DNA of 64,000 bases, from contig NC_085108.1 of NCBI RefSeq assembly GCF_030269925.1, positions 3,906,001 through 3,970,000 of the forward strand, read 5' to 3'. Each line of letters starts with the position of its first letter. The stretch's first letter is position 1. The notes under the pieces are model-generated. The model ran no database searches. It was not told the DNA's origin and saw only the letters and a list, made by a program, of their open reading frames with translations. Origin of the DNA: Bombyx mori. Its lineage: Eukaryota > Arthropoda > Insecta > Lepidoptera > Bombycidae. This document shows, piece after piece, positions 61,201 through 64,000 of the stretch. The translations under genes were made by a program, and so were the position numbers.

Positions 61201-63481
61201 CAAATTTTCGAAGTTCATTTGAACCAAATGCCATACATAAATATTGAAGAAGAAAGAGTTTGTACACCTTTTTTTTCCTACCCAAGCTGATTGCCTTGAG
61301 AGGCTATTTCAGCGGAATCCTAACTAGTAGGTGAGCTCACGGGGCACAAACCTGACGACGTTGCTAACACGAACCCTAGCAAGATCCGTGCTTCGCAGAA
61401 TCTACCACCGGGTTGTACATCAGTATTCTCATAATATAATAATATTTTTGCGAGTCTAATAACCTGGTTCTCGGTTTCAGAGTCAGGAGTCGGCATGAGC
61501 AAGTCCATCGGTGGCGAGCACAGCCCTCTGGACCTGGGTTCCAAGTCCGCTGACGACGACAAGCCCCTGAACCTATCGCTCAAGCCCACTCCCTGTGAGT
61601 ACGAGGAGTTGATGAACCAAAGCAAAATTTGTCTATACTAATAACTGCATTTTAAAGAATGGATTATGCAAAAATAGTCCCACATTGTCCTAGGATTTAT
61701 TAGATACTAGCTGACCCGCCAGACTTCGTAGTGCCTCAATCGGTAAATAAAAGACCTAAACTTTTGTATAAAATAAATTTAAAACAAAGAAAAGGAATCC
61801 GTCCGAAGGGGGACATATCAAAGGAAAAACATAATTGTTAATTTTATTTAATTCCGAGCATTTTCATATTTATCTACCTTTTAAACCATCTCTGGACTTC
61901 CACAAATAATTCAAGACCAAAATTAGCCAAATCGGTCCAGCCGTTCTCGAGTTTTAGCGAGACTAACGAACAGCACTTCATTTTTATATATATAGGTTTA
62001 AATAAATGAAAAGCAAAACGAAACTTTCAACAGAGGATTCGTCTACAATCACCATTTAAGGGTTTTCGGGCCAAAAGTCGTCATAATGTAAATGCCGCGA
62101 AACTCTAATTAATATGAGATCGAAATCTCGATGATGTTAGAACAGAGATTCAAAACTACAAGGGATAGTTTCGCTTCGCCGCTGAAATAATTGTGACGAT
62201 TACCAATCCTTGTAGTTTAACACCACAGCCCACGACATTACTAACGGCACTAACTACAGTGCGGCTTCAATTAATACTTGCAGGTTTTCGTTATCTCGTC
62301 TATACTAATATTATAAAGAGGAAAGATTTATTTGTTTGTCTTGAATAGGCTCCGAATCTACAGAACCGATTTGCAAAATTATTTCACAGTTTGTAAGCTA
62401 CACTATCCCAGAGTGACATAGGCTATATTCTTTTTTTTTTTTAAATAAGGTATCCTTACTAAAAATCCAATAATGTGACTCAAAGTGTAAAAAAATTACC
62501 AAAAATATTTTTTACATCGCGTGCGCTGCGAAAAATAGTTACAGATATTCTTATTTGAGTCGACTATTATCAAAGCCGGCAATCTGACTTTTGGACAATT
62601 ATTGGTAAATCAGAAAAACGAATTATTGACTTTGTATTCCGTTGGCAGTCACAAAACTCTTCTGAACGACATTTTAGATAAATAACAGGTTAAGTATTTA
62701 CCTTTATTTAATGCAGGTTTTGAACCGTATTCTTTGAAGGAGACGATTATATTCAAATCAATCTGTATTGACATATCAATAATTTTTTTTTGTCCAAATG
62801 CACAGATTGACACCTTTGATAATAGACGACTCATTTATCCTTTTTTGATTTCTGTCATTATACGCGACTGTACATGTTAAATGTGTTTGTTAACCCTTTT
62901 ACTGATAACAATTTCTGTTACTAAGGCGCCAGAATATCTAATAGATTATGGGAAAGACGAATTGGAAGATCCTGAAAATTAATCTATTTCTACGAGACAT
63001 AAAAAACTAAAATTTAAAAAAGAAGGGAAATCCAGGCGCTCAGTAACAGAATCGACATAATTCAGTGCACCACGGTTCCCAAACTTATTTTCTCTACCGC
63101 CCACTTTGAGAAACAATTATTTTTAGTGGCCCCATTTTTTCACCTACTTAAATACCACTATAGCGAGAGCTCAGTCGGTGTCTAAAAGTCTTCTTAGATG
63201 AAATCACCTTCAAGCCTCTACACAACGCCCCCTTTTTTTTCTGGGTCTCTTACCACCCGCCTTTAGGCCTGCAGCGCCCACAAGGGGAAAGGCTGATGTA
63301 GAATGAAATGTATCTATGAATATGAATACGTCCAAACAAAAACATACCGTATTTCTATAGGAATAAAGCACATATTTACGATTTGAACTGTGTAATGTTT
63401 CAGCATGTACTCAAGCCTCAGATGCGCTGTCCCGACTGACGTCACTCAGCAGCTCGCTCAGCGCTTCCAACGACAGATCCT
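34160..63481 (+). CDS. tou: Large nuclear protein gene, N-terminal 493 codons; probable Toutatis/BAZ2-like (provisional)
   Basis: Thirteen exons (listed separately) join in one frame and continue past the window. The protein starts [14 protein letters not shown] and has an Ala/Gln run at residues 38-50, [20 protein letters not shown] at 81-100 followed by NFPPL, Ser-rich linkers, [10 protein letters not shown] at 328-337, KRPKV at 357-361, PLDLG at 445-449 and PLNLS at 458-462. No folded catalytic domain is in these residues. I compare the Trp-Trp...FPPL block with the N-terminus of vertebrate BAZ2B and the insect homologue Toutatis, a partner of the ISWI remodelling ATPase; this is recall, not alignment. 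If right, MBD/TAM, DDT, PHD and bromodomain exons lie downstream. PLNLS and PLDLG resemble CtBP-binding motifs. Another Ser/Ala-rich nuclear cofactor remains possible. Confidence 0.55.
34256..34900 (+). repeat. Dispersed repeat, copy 2, split by Bm1
   Basis: Matches 2725-3200 on both sides of a Bm1 insertion (34300-34556). TCACTT at both Bm1 junctions is the likely target duplication. Confidence 0.65.
34300..34556 (-). repeat. Bm1-type SINE, truncated
   Basis: (TTTA)n tail then AAATGGGTGGACGAGCTCAC; ends CCTACCACCAAT. Confidence 0.85.
34939..35260 (-). repeat. Helitron-like family A, partial
   Basis: CTAG at 34939. The palindrome is damaged (GTAGTCGAAATTATTATAAG), and the 5' part of the element after CTATAAGTGTGGGAAA is missing. 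Confidence 0.65.
35338..35478 (-). repeat. Bm1-type SINE 3' fragment
   Basis: Tail TTTTTATTGCTTAGATGTGT to AAGGTCTCAGTATAGT; the rest is absent. Confidence 0.8.
35480..36050. other. Unassigned intron DNA
   Basis: A short block GATGTTTTATGTTGACG (35670) resembles GATGTTTTACGTTGAGG (34018), suggesting an old repeat. No gene seen. Confidence 0.35.
36058..36237 (+). pseudogene. Relic of a LINE reverse transcriptase C-terminus
   Basis: The motif [15 protein letters not shown] is characteristic of the C-terminal tail of several LINE proteins (FxPRTxxLWNxLP). The upstream part [12 protein letters not shown]... is frameshifted. Non-functional fragment. Confidence 0.55.
36238..36393. mobile_element. 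Small TIR element (MITE)
   Basis: Ends GTGTGCTTAGTGCGAGTTTA and the inverse of CTCGTCCTAAGCACAC form about 32-bp inverted repeats with roughly four mismatches. The core contains GGAACAGCGCCCCTAGC, repeated at 41100. 156 bp, non-coding. Confidence 0.65.
36905..37252 (-). repeat. Bm1-type SINE, nearly full with tRNA-like head
   Basis: It reads inverted from the GAGATATAAG body to the head, where CGGTGTTCGAATCCCGC (B box) and GCCTAAAGGATAAGACG (A-box region) are intact. It shows what the truncated copies have lost. A T-run replaces the distal tail. Confidence 0.85.
37400..37850. other. Unassigned AT-rich intron DNA
   Basis: Nothing supported is visible. Confidence 0.4.
37855..38076 (+). mobile_element. 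Helitron-like element, family D
   Basis: Starts TCTATACTTATACTTATAAT, contains GTTT repeats and an A/T homopolymer pair, and ends GGGCGGGTCGCTAG before T. Confidence 0.8.
38255..38516 (-). repeat. BMC1-type LINE 3' fragment, variant subfamily
   Basis: Poly-T, then the ACCTCGAGGGGTTAT variant as at 23507; ends GAACGATGACCGG. Confidence 0.8.
38545..38612 (+). repeat. Bm1-type tRNA-like head fragment
   Basis: GTCGTCGTGGCCTAAACGAT through ATCTAGCGATGCA matches the Bm1 head; no body follows. Confidence 0.65.
38930..39090 (+). repeat. LINE 3' tail with (ATT)n end
   Basis: GGTTGCCTGGAAGAGATCGC then TTTCAGCGATAAGGCCGCC, ending TAAAGTGTTATTATTATT. Same family as 8700-8960. Confidence 0.6.
39091..39205 (-). 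repeat. LINE 3'-tail repeat
   Basis: Same family as 20870 and 22232 (GGCAGCGGCTTGGCTCTGCC inverted). It abuts the preceding tail. Confidence 0.65.
39210..39660. other. Unassigned intron DNA
   Basis: A 25-bp LINE-like scrap (GCTGGTAGCCTATGAGGC) at 39230 is the only hint of origin. Confidence 0.35.
39663..40087 (-). mobile_element. Helitron-like element, family F
   Basis: Inverted: CTAG then CTTTTGCCCGCGACTGCGTC, ending AAGTATAGA before T. About 425 bp, no coding capacity. Confidence 0.7.
40138..40717 (-). mobile_element. Helitron-like element, family G (tentative)
   Basis: GCAAACCCGGCGAACTTTGT at one end and TTTTATATATACAGA before T at the other resemble lepidopteran Helitron ends. The terminal CTRR is not intact. 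Confidence 0.5.
40720..41045. other. Unassigned intron DNA
   Basis: Nothing supported is visible. Confidence 0.4.
41047..41125 (+). repeat. Partial relative of the 36238 MITE
   Basis: CTTAGTGTGAGATTTTTTAC and AGAACAGCGCCCCTAGCGGC match the left end and core of 36238-36393; the right inverted end is missing. Confidence 0.5.
41140..41575 (-). pseudogene. RTE-like LINE ORF2 C-terminal fragment
   Basis: The frame encodes [20 protein letters not shown], then [16 protein letters not shown] and [17 protein letters not shown] before a stop. This is the C-terminal region of RTE-clade LINE proteins; the reverse-transcriptase core is missing. A CCAGGTGACTGGGAGAAGGG-type 3' UTR follows. The first residues of the 138-codon frame (41589) lie outside the element. 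Confidence 0.75.
41570..41998 (+). repeat. BMC1-type LINE 3' fragment with ORF2 end
   Basis: It encodes [16 protein letters not shown] and the basic [14 protein letters not shown] terminus, then the 3' UTR to a short A-tail. It matches the end of the 11546-13738 frame. Confidence 0.85.
42231..42450 (-). repeat. Bm1-type SINE with central deletion
   Basis: Tail region 42231-42363 joins directly to the head region (ACGTATTTCATTAGAAAAAT ... GCCACGACGACTT). About 200 internal bases are missing. Confidence 0.75.
42460..42830. other. Unassigned, moderately GC-rich intron DNA
   Basis: 42650-42760 is GC-richer (CCGGTCGCGCTAATAACTGC) and not repetitive in this window; could be a conserved intronic element. 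No direct evidence. Confidence 0.3.
42833..43109 (-). mobile_element. Helitron-like element, family B
   Basis: CTAGCTGACCCGGCAGACTT at one end, TATATATAGA before T at the other. The apparent 60-codon frame inside is incidental. Confidence 0.75.
43160..43265 (-). repeat. Diverged BMC1-type LINE fragment
   Basis: CGCCGGATCGGAAACGCGA is recognisable; the rest has many changes. Confidence 0.55.
43343..43645 (+). repeat. Diverged Bm1-like SINE with tRNA-like head
   Basis: Head TCATGGACTAAGCGATAAGA and GGTGTTCAAATCCCGTAG (B box), then ACCAATTTTTCGATTGAA and a tail TATTAAAAAAATA. The central ACCTCTTGTGAGTCC region is missing, so it may be a deletion subfamily. Confidence 0.6.
43646..44925. other. 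Unassigned intron DNA
   Basis: A Helitron-like end (AAACAAATTTATAATATTAG) at 44742-44768 is the only recognisable piece. No supported gene. Confidence 0.4.
44930..45290. repeat. Foldback-type repeat
   Basis: Left arm TAATAGTTTAAAAAAACTAA; inner inverted pair GCGTGGGGTG and CACCCCACGC (45055, 45139). Ends with the GTCTGAAGCTAATAAAAGCG block. The core is inverted relative to 50020-50340, as expected for a symmetric element inserted the other way. Confidence 0.6.
45455..45927. mobile_element. Non-autonomous hAT element with perfect 8-bp duplication
   Basis: Flanked by GCTTATGT on both sides (45447-45454, 45928-45935). Ends CAGTGATTCTCAACCACTGT and the inverse CAGTGATTCTGAACC are classic hAT termini. 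473 bp with no transposase frame, so mobilised in trans. Confidence 0.85.
45984..46228 (-). repeat. Bm1-type SINE, truncated
   Basis: TTTTTTTTTTATTGCATAAA tail to CCTACCACCAGT. Confidence 0.85.
46424..46701 (+). mobile_element. TIR element TGAGTCG, copy 1
   Basis: Inverted ends TGAGTCGTCTATTATCAAAG and TGAGTCGACTATTATCAAAG (other strand). 278 bp. Flanking AA on both sides fits a 2-bp duplication. Other copies at 59415 and 62556. Confidence 0.75.
46833..47075 (+). repeat. Bm1-type SINE, truncated
   Basis: ACTGGTGGTAGGACCTCTTG to AAGCAATAAAAAAAAA, with a small GCAGCC duplication. Confidence 0.85.
47309..47367 (+). repeat. Bm1-type tRNA-like head fragment
   Basis: AGTCGTCGCGGCCTAAAGGA through the CGGTGTATTCCGTA region; cut by the Helitron that starts at 47374. 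Confidence 0.65.
47374..48088 (+). mobile_element. Helitron-like element, family B, interrupted by family A
   Basis: 5' end TCTACATATA (47374-47383), then the inserted family A element, then TAAAAATGAATTGCTG... to GGGTCAGCTAG at 48088 before T. Both elements show A/T flanks. Confidence 0.75.
47384..47807 (+). mobile_element. Helitron-like element, family A (nested)
   Basis: TCTATATATTAATACGTGAA to GAAGCTCTAG. It sits between A and T near the 5' end of a family B element, so it is the younger of the two. Confidence 0.8.
48171..48217. repeat. Possible piggyBac-like end with a 20-bp palindrome
   Basis: TTAACCCTTAGCCTGCC resembles a TTAA target plus CCCTT terminus of piggyBac-type MITEs. GTAGGTCACCGGTGACCTAC (48193-48212) is a perfect palindrome. 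The rest of the element is not seen. Confidence 0.4.
48218..48544 (-). repeat. BMC1-type LINE 3' fragment with target duplication
   Basis: CTACGCGGC flanks it (48209-48217, 48545-48553). It includes the ORF2 end ([12 protein letters not shown]) and 3' UTR. Confidence 0.8.
48845..49090 (-). repeat. Bm1-type SINE, truncated
   Basis: TTTTTTTATTGCTTAGATGG tail to CCTACCACCAGT. Confidence 0.85.
49180..49260 (+). repeat. LINE 3'-tail repeat, diverged
   Basis: TTGGCTGTGCCCCTGGTATT and CTCACTATCAGGTAGGC match the 22232 family with changes. Confidence 0.5.
49261..49800. other. Unassigned intron DNA with CTCA-rich simple repeats
   Basis: 49260-49450 is GC-rich and may be LINE-derived. 49490-49770 has repeated ACTCATTCACTCAC units. 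Ends in the pyrimidine tract of the next exon. Confidence 0.4.
49812..49970 (+). CDS. Coding exon 2
   Basis: Acceptor TTTCTTTTCAG, donor GCAA|GTCAGT; phase 1 to phase 1. It encodes [11 protein letters not shown], the [11 protein letters not shown] run, [18 protein letters not shown] and [10 protein letters not shown]. It is strikingly GC-rich relative to the introns. Frames on the other strand and in other phases here are shadows. Confidence 0.85.
50020..50340. repeat. Foldback repeat with about 115-bp arms
   Basis: Left arm TACGCTTTTATAGAAAATCC (50043) is inverted at 50265-50298; the core GCGTGGGGTGCATGGTATCA is the inverse of the 45055-45140 core. Confidence 0.65.
50390..50512 (+). repeat. 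Outer arm of the foldback family
   Basis: ATTTCGAGTTAATCCGACGT to TAATAAAAGCGTATTAAAA; same as 45178-45285 and inverse of 63596-63720. Confidence 0.65.
50513..50620 (+). repeat. LINE 3'-tail repeat
   Basis: GGCAGCGGCTTGGCTCTATC through CAATAAAACG. Confidence 0.65.
50820..51260 (-). pseudogene. Decayed mariner-type transposase
   Basis: On the minus strand separate frames give [26 protein letters not shown], then [15 protein letters not shown] (the PDLNPLD-type block), then [20 protein letters not shown] and [15 protein letters not shown]. Order and spacing fit the C-terminal half of a mariner transposase, which cuts and pastes DNA between TA dinucleotides. At least two frameshifts or stops break it, and the N-terminal helix-turn-helix half is absent. 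Confidence 0.75.
51287..51790 (-). pseudogene. LINE reverse transcriptase C-terminal fragment with (TTTC)n tail
   Basis: A 108-codon frame (51457-51783) contains [20 protein letters not shown] and [19 protein letters not shown]. The NSxxxxGxxxFNKLPxxLR pattern occurs at the C-terminus of several LINE proteins. The 3' end is followed by TTTC repeats, a usual LINE microsatellite tail. No catalytic region. Confidence 0.6.
51918..52092 (+). CDS. Coding exon 3 (Trp-Trp / FPPL block)
   Basis: Acceptor CGGCTCAG with a weak pyrimidine tract; an alternative AG six bases downstream (exon from 51924) also keeps the frame. Donor AGAG|GTAATC, phase 2. It encodes [40 protein letters not shown] and [14 protein letters not shown]. 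This is the block I compare with BAZ2B/Toutatis. Confidence 0.85.
52166..52590 (+). repeat. BMC1-type LINE 3' fragment with ORF2 end
   Basis: [20 protein letters not shown] and the basic terminus, then the 3' UTR and A-tail. Inserted only about 75 bp after the exon 3 donor. Confidence 0.85.
52671..52925 (+). repeat. tRNA-derived SINE (not Bm1)
   Basis: A box TGGTGTAATGG at about 52681 and B box GGGTTCGAATCCCGCC at 52724. Body and (ATTT)n-like tail match 17806-18066. Ends just upstream of exon 4. Confidence 0.8.
52948..53039 (+). CDS. Coding exon 4
   Basis: Acceptor ACATTTTCAG, donor TGGA|GTGAGT; phase 2 to 1. Encodes a Ser/Lys-rich linker: [20 protein letters not shown] then [10 protein letters not shown]. 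Confidence 0.85.
53110..53475 (-). repeat. Retroposon family with GAAGTTACGTCC core, copy 1
   Basis: Poly-T at 53128 then GGGATTTTACGACCTGGTAA; core GAGGATCCCGAGAAGTTACG. About 85 percent identical to 56970-57400. Orientation inferred from the T-run. Non-coding 3' part of a LINE or a SINE. Confidence 0.6.
53639..53824 (+). repeat. BMC1-type LINE 3' fragment
   Basis: GTTTCTCGCTAGATCCTCTC to TAGGTAGGGGAAAAAAA. Confidence 0.8.
53978..54076 (+). repeat. 18-bp tandem repeat encoding PPPNYV if read
   Basis: About five units of CCTAATTACGTACCTCCG. One frame reads [20 protein letters not shown] and stops at 54090. It lies in the intron about 100 bp upstream of exon 5, so probably not translated. 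Confidence 0.8.
54179..54322 (+). CDS. Coding exon 5
   Basis: Acceptor TTTAATTTTCAG, donor TCCA|GTGAGT; phase 1 to 1. Encodes [35 protein letters not shown] and [11 protein letters not shown]. The frame stays open through the donor into the following minisatellite. Confidence 0.85.
54363..54845 (+). repeat. 23-bp minisatellite, 21 units
   Basis: Unit GAAGCTATCATTTGTTCTGT plus GGG, tandem without indels, with only scattered point changes. Because 23 is not a multiple of 3, every reading frame cycles through the same three words (KLSFVLW, SYHLFCG, AIICSVG) and all three are open. The frames predicted here are artefacts unless intron 5 is retained. Confidence 0.95.
54940..55170 (-). pseudogene. 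RTE-like LINE C-terminal fragment
   Basis: Same element as 41140-41575, with an internal deletion joining the 3' UTR (TTATCCTGCCCTTCTCCCAG) to the GHVMRR region. Confidence 0.65.
55200..55840. other. Unassigned intron DNA with a 63-codon frame
   Basis: The frame 55265-55456 (+) contains [11 protein letters not shown], faintly like a SANT/Myb start, but is isolated and too short to call. Confidence 0.3.
55844..56095 (-). mobile_element. Helitron-like element, family C
   Basis: CCGACCGCTTCGCTGGAAG stem region and terminal AGTATATAGA before T. Confidence 0.65.
56096..56183 (+). repeat. Helitron-like family A 3' fragment
   Basis: TAATTATAGTCGAATTTCGA then GACCACTAG before T; only the last 90 bases. 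Confidence 0.65.
56247..56377 (+). CDS. Coding exon 6
   Basis: Acceptor CCTTTGCAG, donor CAAG|GTACGC; phase 1 to 0. Encodes [20 protein letters not shown] then [20 protein letters not shown]. The Leu/Ala-rich part could be helical. A frame starting at 56229 in another phase is a shadow. Confidence 0.85.
56417..56602 (-). repeat. Bm1-type SINE, truncated
   Basis: AGCCCACCTGGTGTTAAGCG to GGTCCTAACACCAAT, missing the distal tail. It starts 40 bp after the exon 6 donor. Confidence 0.8.
56859..56953 (+). CDS. Coding exon 7
   Basis: Acceptor TTTCGTTACAG, donor TAAG|GTATAC; phase 0 to 2. Encodes [20 protein letters not shown] and [11 protein letters not shown]. Confidence 0.85.
56970..57405 (-). 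repeat. Retroposon family with GAAGTTACGTCC core, copy 2
   Basis: Same family as 53110-53475, longer at the right end (CTTGCGTTCCCGCCAAAAAG). A related block occurs near 36080-36110. Confidence 0.6.
57410..58425. other. Unassigned AT-rich intron DNA
   Basis: No recognisable repeat or exon was found. Confidence 0.45.
58429..58513 (+). CDS. Coding exon 8
   Basis: Acceptor TACGGTACAG, donor CAAG|GTAAAA; phase 2 to 0. Encodes [20 protein letters not shown] and TSSLAGPK. Confidence 0.85.
58933..59055 (+). CDS. Coding exon 9 (basic patch)
   Basis: Acceptor TCTTTGGCAG, donor GGTG|GTGAGT; phase 0 to 0. Encodes [36 protein letters not shown] and KRPKV. RGRKK and KRPK are plausible nuclear-localisation or DNA-contact patches, though not a canonical AT-hook. 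Confidence 0.85.
59069..59302 (-). repeat. Bm1-type SINE, truncated
   Basis: Tail TTTTTTATTGCTTAGATGGG starts 14 bp after the exon 9 donor; ends near TGCGGACTCAAGTCCTAC. Confidence 0.85.
59415..59683 (+). mobile_element. TIR element TGAGTCG, copy 2
   Basis: Same as 46424-46701 with an 8-base gap near the left end. CT flanks both sides. Confidence 0.75.
59712..59961 (+). mobile_element. Helitron-like element, family C
   Basis: TCTATACTAATATATAAATC to GGTACAGCTAG before T. The first ten bases are duplicated just upstream (59702-59711). The frame at 59846 that enters exon 10 is a shadow. Confidence 0.75.
60114..60222 (+). CDS. Coding exon 10
   Basis: Acceptor TTTTGTTCCAG, donor GCAG|GTTAGA; phase 0 to 1. 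Encodes [20 protein letters not shown] and [16 protein letters not shown]. Confidence 0.85.
60272..60430 (-). repeat. Bm1-type SINE 3' fragment
   Basis: AGATGAGTGGACGAACTCAC to GGCTGCCCCAACCTTCAAAC; the remainder is missing. Confidence 0.8.
60519..60614 (+). CDS. Coding exon 11
   Basis: Acceptor TTCTGTCACAG, donor GGAG|GTGATA; phase 1 to 1. Encodes [20 protein letters not shown] and [11 protein letters not shown], a likely amphipathic helix. Confidence 0.85.
60642..60719 (+). repeat. Bm1-type tRNA-like head fragment
   Basis: GTCGCCGCGGCCTCAAGGTT (A-box region) and CCGGTGTTCGAATCCCGCAG (B box). The body is absent, and an inverted Bm1 follows immediately. Confidence 0.7.
60733..61070 (-). repeat. 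Bm1-type SINE, long copy
   Basis: From the tail side TCACAGCCCATCTGGTGTTA through AATTATAATTTTGCGGGTTT to CATTAGAAAAATTGATAC; lacks only the tRNA-like head. Confidence 0.8.
61267..61411 (-). repeat. BMC1-type LINE 3' fragment
   Basis: Poly-T, 3' UTR to CTACCACCGG, ending 70 bp before exon 12. Confidence 0.8.
61481..61594 (+). CDS. Coding exon 12 (CtBP-type motifs)
   Basis: Acceptor TCTCGGTTTCAG, donor CCCT|GTGAGT; phase 1 to 1. Encodes [20 protein letters not shown] and [22 protein letters not shown] and PLNLS, 13 residues apart, resemble the PxDLS motif bound by the corepressor CtBP. Confidence 0.85.
61707..61996 (-). mobile_element. Helitron-like element, family B
   Basis: CTAGCTGACCCGCCAGACTT to TATATATATAGG before T. 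Confidence 0.75.
62299..62540 (+). repeat. Helitron-like family D, 5' part
   Basis: TCTATACTAATATTATAAAG start and GAATAGGCTCCGAATCTAC body; the CTAG terminus is not present. Confidence 0.6.
62556..62833 (-). mobile_element. TIR element TGAGTCG, copy 3
   Basis: Inverse orientation of 46424-46701. TT flanks both sides. About 95 percent identical by eye. Confidence 0.75.
63068..63300. repeat. Possible hAT-derived fragment
   Basis: CACGGTTCCCAAACTTATTT and TACCGCCCACTTTGAGAA resemble one end of hAT elements. No matching inverted end or duplication found. Confidence 0.35.
63404..63481 (+). CDS. Coding exon 13
   Basis: Acceptor TAATGTTTCAG, donor TCCT|GTGAGT; phase 1 to 1. Encodes [20 protein letters not shown] and SNDRS. 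The gene continues beyond the window. Confidence 0.85.
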
Positions 63482-63589
63482 GTGAGTGCACGACCCCCGT
63501 ATAATCACACTTTCCACCTATGTAGATGAATGCAATCCATAATGACTAAAATTACCTTTGAAATTGTAGCGTGCAACATAAAGCTGTTT

Positions 63590-63960
63590 ACTCTTTTTAA
63601 TACGCTTTTATTAGCTTCAGACGTATGTATGTTCGTATGTAATGGAATCTTTGAACATGATTTTGACCCCCTTCAAAACCTCGGATTAACTCGAAATTTG
63701 GTATACTTATTAAGGACCGATGACAATTAAATATATTAAAAAAAATTTAAAAAATTGAAATTCAACTAAAAAATGAAAAACAAATAATAGTTTAAAAAAA
63801 TTACAACAAAATACTTTTATGCTTTTATATAAAATCCATCCTAAAAAAATAGAAAATCAATTTTAATAAATTTGAATTAAAAATAGTGTAAGAAAAAATG
63901 GAAAAAAAAGCCGTAGGGTGCATGGTATAGCTCATTCTAACCGGCGCCATCTAGGCGGGC
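63590..63960 (-). repeat. Foldback-family element running toward the right edge
   Basis: Inverse of the 50390-50512 arm (AGCTTCAGACGTATGTATGT) followed by AATAATAGTTTAAAAAAATT and GCCGTAGGGTGCATGGTAT. It mirrors the repeat at the left edge of the window. Confidence 0.6.
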
Positions 63961-64000
63961 TCCGGATAGCCTGCCGACCGAGAGGGCTGGTGGTCGTGGC

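Overview
The window looks like the genome of a silk moth (Bombyx mori or a very close relative). The evidence is repeat content: more than twenty copies of the tRNA-derived Bm1-type SINE, about seventeen 3' fragments plus one long copy of a BMC1/Jockey-type LINE, and several families of short Helitron-like elements of the kind common in Lepidoptera. Family names come from memory of these repeats, not from a database search. The DNA is AT-rich and intron-dominated, with no bacterial or plasmid features.

One host gene is clearly visible, on the + strand. Thirteen coding exons (34160-63481) have GT/AG borders and join with consistent phase into 493 codons; the gene runs off the right edge. The product is rich in Ala, Ser and Pro and looks nuclear: a Trp-Trp...FPPL block, a basic RGRKK patch, KRPK, and two CtBP-type motifs (PLDLG and PLNLS). 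I think it is the N-terminal, low-complexity part of the insect BAZ2/TIP5-like protein Toutatis, but the diagnostic domains (MBD/TAM, DDT, PHD, bromodomain) would lie outside the window, so the name is provisional. A probable non-coding leader exon with four upstream AUGs lies at 23092-23215 and supplies an in-frame stop upstream of the chosen start.

Layout: 1-23000 is almost pure repeat, including a 5'-truncated LINE with an intact 720-codon reverse-transcriptase reading frame (11344-13709). 23092-34159 is the first intron, 34246-49811 is a very large second intron, and 49812-63481 holds the clustered exons 2-13 separated by repeat-filled introns.

The most informative structures are nested insertions that show how each family inserts: Helitron into Helitron (1192-1736 and 47374-48088), Helitron into Bm1 (9701-9965), and hAT into BMC1 (26252-26564, with an 8-bp duplication). 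Other notable items are a 21-copy 23-bp minisatellite starting 40 bp after an exon donor and open in all three frames, a TIR element flanked by 135-bp direct repeats, several hairpins, and a three-copy TIR family with apparent 2-bp target duplications. I see no rRNA, functional tRNA, CRISPR or viral gene and no clearly new biological system.
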